From Candidatus Babelota bacterium (GTDB lineage Bacteria > Babelota > Babeliae > Babelales > JABDEC01): a DNA stretch of 49,868 bases. The translations under genes and the position numbers were made by a program. The first letter of the stretch is position 1, and each line of letters starts with the position of its first letter. The stretch covers positions 1-49,868 of the forward strand of contig JABDEC010000006.1 in assembly GCA_013287265.1 (NCBI GenBank). The letters are read 5' to 3'. The notes beneath the pieces are model-generated. The model searched no databases, was not told the origin of the DNA, and saw only the letters and a list, made by a program, of their open reading frames with translations. Of this stretch, positions 17,877 to 24,846 are shown piece after piece.

Positions 17877-18788
17877 TTAACTATGTTCTATTGTTTTTGA
17901 ATTATCGTACAAAAATGAATTTAATGTGTTTAATTCAGAAATAAATTTTTCAATATGCGGAGCTGCTTCAGGATCTTGTGATGCAACGCCTATTACTGCT
18001 TTTGCCCAACCAATTGGCGTACCAATATCATATCTAACGCCTTGAACTTTATAAGCAAACACCTTTTCTCCAGAGCGGATCATATGAGCGATTGCATCAG
18101 TTAATTGAATTTCACCTTCATTATTCTGAATTTCATTGATAGATGCAAAAATTTTACTAGATAAAATATATCTTCCGATAATTGCCAAATTTGATGGAGA
18201 ATTTTTTGGATCAGGTTTTTCAACCAAACTCCCAACTTGAAAAAGATTTGGCGTAATTTGTTTTTTTACAGAAATTATTCCATAAGATGAAACAGTTTGA
18301 ACAGGAACTTCTTGAATTGCAATTACACACGCTTTTTCTTGTCGGGCAACGCGCAACATTTGAGCTAATGCGGGAGTCTTAGAAATTATAATATCATCAG
18401 GCAACATGACGGCAAAATATTCTTTACCAATTGAATGTTGCGCCATTGAAATTGCGTGTCCAAGACCTAATTGCTCACACTGTCTAATATAAGAAAATCT
18501 TGCCGCTTTAATAATTTTTTCTAAATTAATAATTAAATGTGACTTATTTTTTTCCTGCAATAATAGTTTAAGCGCCTCGCAAGTATCAAAATGATCTGCA
18601 ATTGATTCTTTACCTTTTCCCGTGATTATAAAAAAATTATCAATTTCTGAATTAAGTGCTTCTTCAACAATATATTGAATAGCAGGTTTGTTTAATAATG
18701 GAAGCATTTCCTTTGGAATTGTTTTTGTAAGAGGAAGAAAACGAGTACCTAAACCTGCGCAAGGAATAACAACCTTTTTTATTTCCAT
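17877..18788 (-). CDS. galU: UTP--glucose-1-phosphate uridylyltransferase
   Basis: Makes UDP-glucose for envelope polysaccharides. 303 residues, usual length. Nucleotide-binding start PCAGLGTRFLPLTKTIPKEM, followed by LLNKPAIQYIVEEAL; catalytic-site elements FAVMLPDDI and VEKPDP; GEIQLTDAI near residue 222. Cytoplasmic. Monocistronic or with pheS, 27 bases away. Confidence 0.94.
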   Translation of the reverse strand: MEIKKVVIPCAGLGTRFLPLTKTIPKEMLPLLNKPAIQYIVEEALNSEIDNFFIITGKGKESIADHFDTCEALKLLLQEKNKSHLIINLEKIIKAARFSYIRQCEQLGLGHAISMAQHSIGKEYFAVMLPDDIIISKTPALAQMLRVARQEKACVIAIQEVPVQTVSSYGIISVKKQITPNLFQVGSLVEKPDPKNSPSNLAIIGRYILSSKIFASINEIQNNEGEIQLTDAIAHMIRSGEKVFAYKVQGVRYDIGTPIGWAKAVIGVASQDPEAAPHIEKFISELNTLNSFLYDNSKTIEHS

Positions 18789-18815
18789 TGACTCTTCCTT
18801 TTATTAAAGATTTAT

Positions 18816-19853
18816 TTACTTAAATTGCTCTAGAAATTCAATTTTTCCTGAATTTAAAAGACGTATATCATTTATTCCATATTTTAACATTACTAATCTT
18901 GTTAAACCAAAACCAAATGCAAAGCCTGAATATTCTTCAGGATCAATATCACAATGTTTTAAGACATTAGGATGAACTAACCCGGCTCCCATAATTTCTA
19001 TCCATGTGCTTTTTTTGCAAACGGAACATCCAGATGTACAAAATGGACAACGCATTGCTACGTCAACACCTGGTTCAACAAATGGATAATAACTCGGACG
19101 CATTGCAATGTCTAAATTTTCTCGTTCAAAAATCATTTGTAAAACAACTTTTATTGTTGCAAATAAATTAGACATAGAAATATTTTTACCAATTAACATT
19201 CCTTCTGCTTGCATAAAAACAAAATCATGTGAAGCATCCGTCGCTTCATTTCTGTAACATCTTCCTGTTGCAAAAATTGCCAAAGGTGGTTTTTGTTTTT
19301 TCATTGAATGAATTTGCACTGGTGAGGTATGCGTTCGCATTAATTTATGGGGCAATTTCAACCAGAAAGTATCCTGAATATCCCTTGCAGGATGATCTTT
19401 AGGAATATTAAGCGCTTCAAAATTATAAAAATCATCTTCTAATTCAGGACCATCTGCTATTTTGTAACCCATCGAAATAAAAATATTTTCAATTTGCTCT
19501 ATGACATGCGTGTAAGGATGAAGAGATGGTTTTAAAGCAGAAAATTTATAAGCTGTAACATCAAAATTTTGTTTTTTTTCCTGGGCTGATTTTAATTTTA
19601 ATTCAACGATCTGATTTCTTTTTAATTCAAATAGTTTTTCAGAATTTGTTTTTAATTCATTTAATAATGGACCAAAAATAACTTTTTCTTCTTTTGATAA
19701 ATTTTTGATTTCATGCATTAAATTAGAAATTTCCGCATTTCTTGCAAGATATTTAATTCTTACGTTTTCAAGCTCTTGTTCGGAAGAAACTTTATCTAAA
19801 TCATTTGAAAAATTTTCTCTGATTTTACTGATTTTTTTCTTTAAATCTTCCAT
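18816..19853 (-). CDS. pheS: Phenylalanine--tRNA ligase alpha subunit
   Basis: Charges tRNA-Phe together with PheT, which is not in the window. 345 residues from the ATG at 19853, preceded by TGGATGAT; TTG/ATG codons at 19868 and 19859 are possible but would overlap that site. N-terminal coiled coil (residues 1-90), class II core with HPARDIQDTFW, DASHDFVFMQAEG and motif 3 GFAFGFGLTRLVMLKYGI. A four-Cys insert (CPFCTSGCSVCKK) precedes TWIEIMGAGLVHPNVL. tRNA-Phe lies 120 bases away. Confidence 0.94.
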   Translation of the reverse strand: MEDLKKKISKIRENFSNDLDKVSSEQELENVRIKYLARNAEISNLMHEIKNLSKEEKVIFGPLLNELKTNSEKLFELKRNQIVELKLKSAQEKKQNFDVTAYKFSALKPSLHPYTHVIEQIENIFISMGYKIADGPELEDDFYNFEALNIPKDHPARDIQDTFWLKLPHKLMRTHTSPVQIHSMKKQKPPLAIFATGRCYRNEATDASHDFVFMQAEGMLIGKNISMSNLFATIKVVLQMIFERENLDIAMRPSYYPFVEPGVDVAMRCPFCTSGCSVCKKSTWIEIMGAGLVHPNVLKHCDIDPEEYSGFAFGFGLTRLVMLKYGINDIRLLNSGKIEFLEQFK

Positions 19854-19973
19854 TATCATCCAAATCAATTATAATTAACTTAATTTCATCTTATCAAAGA
19901 GCTTAAAATTGACAATTAATTTGACAAAAAAGCCTTAAAAATATAATATTTCTAATATTTTGAAATCCAAAAC

Positions 19974-20048
19974 GCCGGGGTAGCTCAGTGGTAGAGCATG
20001 TGCCTGAAGAGCACAGTGTCGGTGGTTCGATCCCGCCCCCCGGCACCA
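19974..20048 (+). tRNA. tRNA-Phe (GAA), CCA encoded
   Basis: Cloverleaf read by eye: acceptor GCCGGGG/CCCCGGC perfect, D stem GCTC/GAGC, anticodon stem TGTGC/GCACA with loop CTGAAGA (anticodon GAA at 20006-20008), T stem GGTGG/CCGCC with loop TTCGATC, discriminator A and encoded CCA. It is divergent from pheS, whose product aminoacylates it. Confidence 0.96.
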
Positions 20049-20165
20049 TGCTTCGCATAAAGCTTCGCATGGCGAGCCAGTCAAAGGAATAAAGAAGCAT
20101 GTCCTTCGTAGCTTTAGCGTAGTAGGACAGTCTTCGCCCGAATGGGCTTCGTCTGGCTCCGCCAG
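20049..20165. repeat. GC-rich nested palindromic element next to tRNA-Phe
   Basis: Much more GC-rich than its surroundings. Outer arms TGGCGAGCCAG (20070-20080) and CTGGCTCCGCCAG (20153-20165) are complementary apart from one extra base. Inside lie GTCCTTCGTAGC/GCGTAGTAGGAC (20101-20128, imperfect) and GCCCGAATGGGC (20136-20147). GCTTCGCAT is directly repeated just before. GCCCGAATGGG recurs at 48730-48740. The bases from 20166 to 20290 hold nothing I recognise. Confidence 0.55.
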
Positions 20166-20290
20166 TAATGATTTTGTGATTTTTAATATAAATTCTTTAA
20201 AGAAGAGACAAATCTTTTGTTAATTCTTTTTTGAATGGCAAAACTATTATGTGAATTAATTTTAAAATTCATAATTTATCATAACTATCG

Positions 20291-20455
20291 TCAACGACAA
20301 GCGCCATTATGACATCTTCCTCTAACGTTCCAACAAAACTCGCGTGAGCAGCGTCTGTAAGTGCAATTTTCTCCATTGGCTTTACCCTGACAATTTTGGG
20401 CTTTTACTTCGCCAAGAAAACCTAAAATAATTAAAATTATTAATAAATTCTTCAT
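20291..20455 (-). CDS. Secreted six-Cys, defensin-like mini-peptide
   Basis: 54 residues, missed by simple ORF cut-offs. ATG at 20455 preceded by AAAAAGGAGATTTT, a very good ribosome site. Signal peptide MKNLLIILIILGFLGEVKA, then a 35-residue basic mature peptide starting QNCQG and ending CHNGACR. Cys pattern C-x8-C-x4-C-x4-C-x6-C-x4-C; the end GRCHNGAC resembles CS-alpha-beta toxin and defensin ends, but the spacing is not the classical one and no homology is claimed. Promoter at 20474-20503. Probably folds by disulfides after export. Confidence 0.75.
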   Translation of the reverse strand: MKNLLIILIILGFLGEVKAQNCQGKANGENCTYRRCSREFCWNVRGRCHNGACR

Positions 20456-20473
20456 AAAATCTCCTTTTTATTT

Positions 20474-20503
20474 AGAATAACTAATCTTAAGTCAAAAAAG
20501 CAA
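20474..20503 (-). promoter_or_regulatory. Candidate promoter of the six-Cys mini-peptide
   Basis: Minus strand TTGCTT (20503-20498), 18-base spacer, TATTCT (20479-20474), just upstream of the AAGGAG site. Confidence 0.45.
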
Positions 20504-20615
20504 TATTTTACCTATTCTATCTGAAAATATCTTTAAAAATATACTTATAAAACTATTATTTTCATATTACTATTATCTTACAGTTATCATGGACTAATAA
20601 AAAGAAGGAGAAAAA

Positions 20616-20879
20616 ATAAAAAAATTATTAGTTTTTTTAATCAATATAATTTTCGTGTCATCTGTTTTTTTAAATGCACGCATTGAAAAACAATTTGATA
20701 GTTTAAATGCATGTTTACAGAATTGTGATAATTTCTGTGCTAGTAAAAGCTGCTTTAGTAGCGACAATGTCTGTTTCTGTAATAGTAGATGCCATGGTGA
20801 TAATCTAGGAAGAACTTGTAATATTGGCATGAATTGCGTTACATGCTTTTGTGGTTCGATCTGTTTTGGGAAGAATTAA
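20616..20879 (+). CDS. Secreted 12-Cys peptide with AUA at the start position
   Basis: Reading from 20616 gives 87 codons: KKLLVFLINIIFVSSVFLNA is a full signal peptide and the mature part holds twelve Cys (CLQNC, FCASKSC, VCFCNSRC, CVTCFCGSIC). A GAAGGAG site lies 5 bases before codon 20616, which is ATA, not ATG. The only standard start further in is GTG at 20655; it would cut off most of the signal peptide. So either AUA initiates, or the start codon has mutated and the gene is newly silenced, or the base is an error. No family recognised. Confidence 0.6.
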   Translation: MKKLLVFLINIIFVSSVFLNARIEKQFDSLNACLQNCDNFCASKSCFSSDNVCFCNSRCHGDNLGRTCNIGMNCVTCFCGSICFGKN

Positions 20880-20885
20880 TTTTGA

Positions 20886-21284
20886 TTATAATTTCGATCT
20901 AACCTGTAAATTCTGAATCCACTCTTTTAAATCAATTTTTATATCTTCTTCAATCTTATTTTTCACTTGAATATATTTTTTTAAAACATCATGAGATCGG
21001 TTTTCCTTTGCTCCAGGATCAAGCCAAATTTCATTTTCTGAAACTTTTCCTTTTCTGAATTGATATAATTTTTCGAAAATCTTTGCGTCAAACTGCCGCC
21101 TATACTCAAAATCAAAGACTTTATAAATTTCCGCAAATGCTTGCCAATAATTTTGAGCTCTTACTAATTTACTTTTCTTTTTTAATAACTCTTTCGAGAA
21201 TTCTACAGCATCAATAAATGCCAAATTAGACGAATAAATTTGAAAATTAAATAAAATTGTAAAAATTAATAAAAATTTTTTCAT
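20886..21284 (-). CDS. Secreted hypothetical helical protein
   Basis: 132 residues. Signal peptide MKKFLLIFTILFNFQIYSS, then a charged, mostly helical body (KELLKKKSKLVRAQ; YIQVKNKIEEDIKIDLKEW). AAGGAGTGAATT precedes the ATG. Converges on the 12-Cys gene with 6 bases between. No family recognised. Confidence 0.58.
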   Translation of the reverse strand: MKKFLLIFTILFNFQIYSSNLAFIDAVEFSKELLKKKSKLVRAQNYWQAFAEIYKVFDFEYRRQFDAKIFEKLYQFRKGKVSENEIWLDPGAKENRSHDVLKKYIQVKNKIEEDIKIDLKEWIQNLQVRSKL

Positions 21285-21407
21285 TAATTCACTCCTTTTT
21301 ATTTACATGAATTTATTGCTGGAAAAATTTTTTTATGTAGATATTTTATAATGAGTAATTATAAAGGAAAGATAAAATGTTAGTAAAGCAATAAAAAAGG
21401 AATAGAA

Positions 21408-22058
21408 ATGAGGCATGTTCCATATGATGATAAACATACCATTGCTTGGTTTAAATTAGCAGAATTTGTCTCAAGAGGTGAAAAAGAGAGAGCTTTAGGA
21501 ATTTATAAACTTTTAGTTTTATCAATTGATGATCCTGCTTTTGCATTTAAATTAGAAGGAGATATTCTTTATTCCTTTAGAGATGAAGTTGCAATAGAAA
21601 AATATCTAAAAGCTGCCAACATTTATCAAAAAGAAGAAAGATTCACCGAAGCGGTTGCAGTTTACGAAAATCTAATAACTATTAATCCTGATTCCCAGGA
21701 ATATCTTAAATCATTAATCGAACTTTATAAAAAATTAAATTGCATTCCAAAAGTTATCTTTAATTTAAAAAGACTTTTTTTATTAAAAATAAAAGCAAAT
21801 GAAATTAGCAATTCATTAGAACTTTTACAAAATCTAGAAACTTTTTCTCAAGAAAATTTTGGCCATCTTTATGAACAAATGTCATTTGCATTATTGCAAA
21901 ATAATCAGGAAAAACAAACAATTTTAAAATATTTACAAAAAACAGTCGATGATTATTTTTTAACAAATGATAAAAATTCATTACAAAAATTTCTTTCAAA
22001 ATTAGAAAATACTGATCAGAAATTTTATAAAGAAATAATAAAAAATATTAAAGAATAA
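21408..22058 (+). CDS. Cytoplasmic TPR-like protein
   Basis: 216 residues, no signal peptide. Helix-turn-helix repeats, clearest at YLKAANIYQKEERFTEAVAV with the following YENLITINPDSQEYL. Leads a two-gene unit with the PLD-family gene 8 bases downstream, suggesting a shared process. AAAAGGAATAGA precedes the ATG. Partner unknown. Confidence 0.6.
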   Translation: MRHVPYDDKHTIAWFKLAEFVSRGEKERALGIYKLLVLSIDDPAFAFKLEGDILYSFRDEVAIEKYLKAANIYQKEERFTEAVAVYENLITINPDSQEYLKSLIELYKKLNCIPKVIFNLKRLFLLKIKANEISNSLELLQNLETFSQENFGHLYEQMSFALLQNNQEKQTILKYLQKTVDDYFLTNDKNSLQKFLSKLENTDQKFYKEIIKNIKE

Positions 22059-22066
22059 AGTAGTAA

Positions 22067-22795
22067 ATGATTCTTAGAATAAATATCAAAGAACGTTATC
22101 TCTGGTTATTAATTCTATTTTTTTTAATTTTATCATTTTCAATAACTTCAAAAAAATTCTCTTCATCAAATCTTGATACTCAAACATTAAGAGAATCGGC
22201 AGAAAAAAATAAATCAATAAAATTAGTGATGTTTACTCCCAAAGATAATATTAAACAGGCGATTTGCGATTTAATTAAAAATGAACAAAAAAAAATAAGA
22301 GCAGCAATTTATTTTTTGACAGATAAGATAATTGCTCATGAACTTATTCAAGCCAAAAAAAGAAATGTTGACGTTGAAATCGTGACATGCGCATCAAACT
22401 TAGAGAATGAATATAATAAAATTTGGCTTTTGCATGAAAATGGGATTTCTGTTTATATTTTTGATTTGCCTAGAAAAATTTCCAAAAAAAATCGATACAG
22501 TAACAATAGATTAATGCACCACAAATTTATAACGTTTGAAAAGAATATTGATGGCAAAAATATCTTAATTAATGGTTCATTCAACTGTACTGTTTCTGCT
22601 CAAAAAAATAATCGTGAAAATATTGTAATTTTAGATGATAAAGAATTGTTTGATCAATTTAATGCTGAATATGAAGAAATTAAAAAAAGTTCAAGACCAC
22701 TTTCTAATTATTTACACAAAAAGCCAATAATTGAAAAAGATGAACCTGAAGAATTAAGCCTGAAGTTATCTAAAAAATTCTGGAATATATTCTAA
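22067..22795 (+). CDS. Membrane-anchored phospholipase D/Nuc-family protein
   Basis: 242 residues. N-terminal membrane anchor (residues 10-27), then one PLD domain. Catalytic motif H151-x-K153-x4-E158 (MHHKFITFE) followed by NGSFNCT; the usual HxK(x4)D has Glu in place of Asp. Single-motif members (Nuc, mitochondrial PLD type) act as dimers on phosphodiesters, either DNA/RNA or lipid. The body IRAAIYFLTDKIIAHELIQA is typical of PLDc_2. Anchored outside the inner membrane by inference. Follows the TPR gene. Confidence 0.8.
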   Translation: MILRINIKERYLWLLILFFLILSFSITSKKFSSSNLDTQTLRESAEKNKSIKLVMFTPKDNIKQAICDLIKNEQKKIRAAIYFLTDKIIAHELIQAKKRNVDVEIVTCASNLENEYNKIWLLHENGISVYIFDLPRKISKKNRYSNNRLMHHKFITFEKNIDGKNILINGSFNCTVSAQKNNRENIVILDDKELFDQFNAEYEEIKKSSRPLSNYLHKKPIIEKDEPEELSLKLSKKFWNIF

Positions 22796-22900
22796 TTTAT
22801 CCCTTATAATCAAGATTTTAAAAAACTATTGAATTTGCTATTTGTAATTTGATATTATTATGATAGTTAGAATAGATAATTAAAAAATGAGAGAAAATCA

Positions 22901-23158
22901 ATGAAATTTAAATTAATTTTAATAATTTTACTAATATTTATAGAACAAGAATTAAATTCACAAATTCCATCTGGAACTTATCAGCAGACTTGTGACAGTA
23001 TTTGGGTTTCTAGAACTGGAATTCTACATGCTCGCTGTAAGACTGGTCGATATAATGGGCACGTGGCGATGCATCGAAGAACTCAATTACACAATTCTTG
23101 GGATTGTGCTGGTTTTATTGAAAATCAAAGTGGAGATTTAGTGTGCAATAAACCATAA
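22901..23158 (+). CDS. Secreted cyanovirin-N homology (CVNH) protein 1
   Basis: 85 residues. Signal peptide MKFKLILIILLIFIEQELNS, then one CVNH-like unit: PSGTYQQTC31, ILHARC46, DC69AGFIENQSGDLVC82. The order S-x-x-C, L-x-A-x-C, I-x-N-x-x-G-x-L is that of cyanovirin-N and bacterial/fungal CVNH lectins, which bind mannose-rich glycans. Four Cys, probably two disulfides. Has AGAAAAT before the ATG and sits 14 bases before a paralog with a nearly identical signal peptide. Family call by eye; sugar specificity unknown. Confidence 0.72.
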   Translation: MKFKLILIILLIFIEQELNSQIPSGTYQQTCDSIWVSRTGILHARCKTGRYNGHVAMHRRTQLHNSWDCAGFIENQSGDLVCNKP

Positions 23159-23172
23159 AATGGAGAAAAATC

Positions 23173-23421
23173 ATGAAATATAAATTAATTTTAATAATTT
23201 TATTGATATTTATAGGACAAGAATTAAATTCACAAGTTCCACCTGGATCTTATCAAAGATCGTGTCACTACTGGAGGATGCGCGGCGAAACTTTAGTAGC
23301 ATGTTGTGCAAACGTCCCTCAAAATTGCGATTTTGGTAATGAAACTTCATTACCAAATGCAAGAAGTTGTAAAGGAGATATTGAAAATAGATTTGGGCAA
23401 CTTAGATGTACAAAATGGTAA
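23173..23421 (+). CDS. Secreted cyanovirin-N homology (CVNH) protein 2
   Basis: 82 residues. Signal peptide MKYKLILIILLIFIGQELNS, then PPGSYQRSC31, LVACC44-45, SC66KGDIENRFGQLRC79. SCKGDIENRFGQLRC is a very typical CVNH end. Six Cys, two more than its neighbour. TGGAGAAAAATC precedes the ATG. Signal sequences are almost identical while mature parts differ strongly, so the pair diverged after tandem duplication mainly in the secreted part. Ends 3 bases before the stop of prfA on the other strand. Confidence 0.75.
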   Translation: MKYKLILIILLIFIGQELNSQVPPGSYQRSCHYWRMRGETLVACCANVPQNCDFGNETSLPNARSCKGDIENRFGQLRCTKW

Positions 23422-23424
23422 AAT

Positions 23425-24486
23425 TTAAATCTTTCTTCTATCTTCTTTTTCTTTATGTCGAAGTGCTTGAATTATTTCATCAAGATCGCCTTCAATAATA
23501 AAATCTAATCTATTTATTGTAAGTTCTACTTGATGATCTGTTACGCGATTTTGCGGAAAATTATAAGTTCTAACCTTTTCAGCTCTCATTCCTTTACCAA
23601 CAAGTTCTTTACGCTTTTGTTGCATTTCAGCTTCTTGTTTTTCTTTTTGATAAGCAACTAAACGTGATTTTAAAACTTTGAGAGCTTTTTCTTTATTTTT
23701 ATGTTGCGATCTATCATCCTGACATGCAACCACAAAACCTGTTGGTAAATGCGTAATTCTAACTGCAGATTCAGTTTTATTAACATGTTGTCCGCCGGCG
23801 CCACCTGCTCTATAAACATCAATTCTTAAATCAGCCGGTGAAATTTCAATTATAGATTCGTCTTCAATTTCAGGAAAAACTGCAACTGTAACAGTTGAGG
23901 TGTGAACTCTTCCTGCTGTTTCTGTTAAAGGCACTCTTTGAACTCTATGAACACCTGATTCAAATTTTAAATGTCCGTATGCACCCTTGCCCTTAATTTG
24001 TATAATCAAATCCCTGAAACCTTTTAGATCCGTCTGGCTAAAATCAATTATGTAGGCATTCCAACCTTTTTTTAATGCATAATTGGAATACATTTTCAAC
24101 AAATCACCTACAAATAATGCAGCCTCTTGCCCACCTGCTCCTGCCCTAATTTCTATAAATGCTGAAGATTGATCTAATTTATCAGGCGGAAATAATACAT
24201 TTTCTAATTCTATTTCCAGAGCAAAAAGTTTTTTTTGTAAGGAATCAACTTCTTCTTGAAATAATTGCTTAAATTCATGATCTTCTGCTGCTGCTAACTG
24301 CTTTTTAGCTTCGGCTAACGAATTTTCTACGTCGACAACTTCTTTATAAACTTTTATTTTTTCAGAAATAGATGAAAGTTCTTTTTGTAAGTTATTTCTG
24401 TCGGCAATATTTAATTGTTCAAATGAAAGCCGCTGCACAAGATTATCATATTTTTGTTGCAGCTCATTAAGCTCTTGGGATCTCAT
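23425..24486 (-). CDS. prfA: Peptide chain release factor 1
   Basis: Recognises UAA/UAG and triggers peptide release. 353 residues. GGQ at 231-233 in YRAGGAGGQHVNKTES; the PxT stop-codon-reading motif reads PLT in VQRVPLTETAGR (usually PAT/PVT/PET). N-terminal coiled coil intact. Overlapping transcription with rpmE, 3 bases upstream. Confidence 0.95.
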   Translation of the reverse strand: MRSQELNELQQKYDNLVQRLSFEQLNIADRNNLQKELSSISEKIKVYKEVVDVENSLAEAKKQLAAAEDHEFKQLFQEEVDSLQKKLFALEIELENVLFPPDKLDQSSAFIEIRAGAGGQEAALFVGDLLKMYSNYALKKGWNAYIIDFSQTDLKGFRDLIIQIKGKGAYGHLKFESGVHRVQRVPLTETAGRVHTSTVTVAVFPEIEDESIIEISPADLRIDVYRAGGAGGQHVNKTESAVRITHLPTGFVVACQDDRSQHKNKEKALKVLKSRLVAYQKEKQEAEMQQKRKELVGKGMRAEKVRTYNFPQNRVTDHQVELTINRLDFIIEGDLDEIIQALRHKEKEDRRKI

Positions 24487-24489
24487 TAT

Positions 24490-24777
24490 TTATTTTTTTG
24501 CTTTTTTAGCTTTTGTAGCTTTTTCAGTTTTTTCAGCTTTGGTTGCTTTTTCTTCTTTTGCCGATGCTGCTTTCTCTGCAGCTTTTTTATATTTTTTCTC
24601 GAATTTTTCAATTCTTCCAGCTGTGTCTACAAATTTTTGAGTTCCGGTGAAAAAAGGATGACAACCTGAACACAAAGTTACTCTTAAATCTTTAGATGTT
24701 GATTTGGTTTTAAAAGCATTTCCACATGCGCATCTAACCGAGATATCATGTGATTCTGGATGGGTATTTTTTTTCAT
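24490..24777 (-). CDS. rpmE: 50S ribosomal protein L31
   Basis: 95 residues. Zinc-type L31 with RCACGNAF and [10 protein letters not shown] followed by [15 protein letters not shown] Lys/Ala/Glu-rich tail of about 30 residues follows the normal end. Pairs with prfA in one transcription unit, a common gene order. Confidence 0.95.
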   Translation of the reverse strand: MKKNTHPESHDISVRCACGNAFKTKSTSKDLRVTLCSGCHPFFTGTQKFVDTAGRIEKFEKKYKKAAEKAASAKEEKATKAEKTEKATKAKKAKK

Positions 24778-24846
24778 TTTTTATCCTAAATAATTATTTA
24801 CTAATTTATATTAATTATCACTAAAAAAGGCTAATTTGTAAAGTAT

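Noticed and set aside
20291-20455. Calling the mini-peptide a true CS-alpha-beta defensin
   Set aside because: The CxxxC and CxC signature of that fold is absent; only a general likeness is claimed.
24454-24669. Phe/Cys-rich plus-strand frame
   Set aside because: It is the complement of the Lys-rich tail of rpmE; composition artefact.
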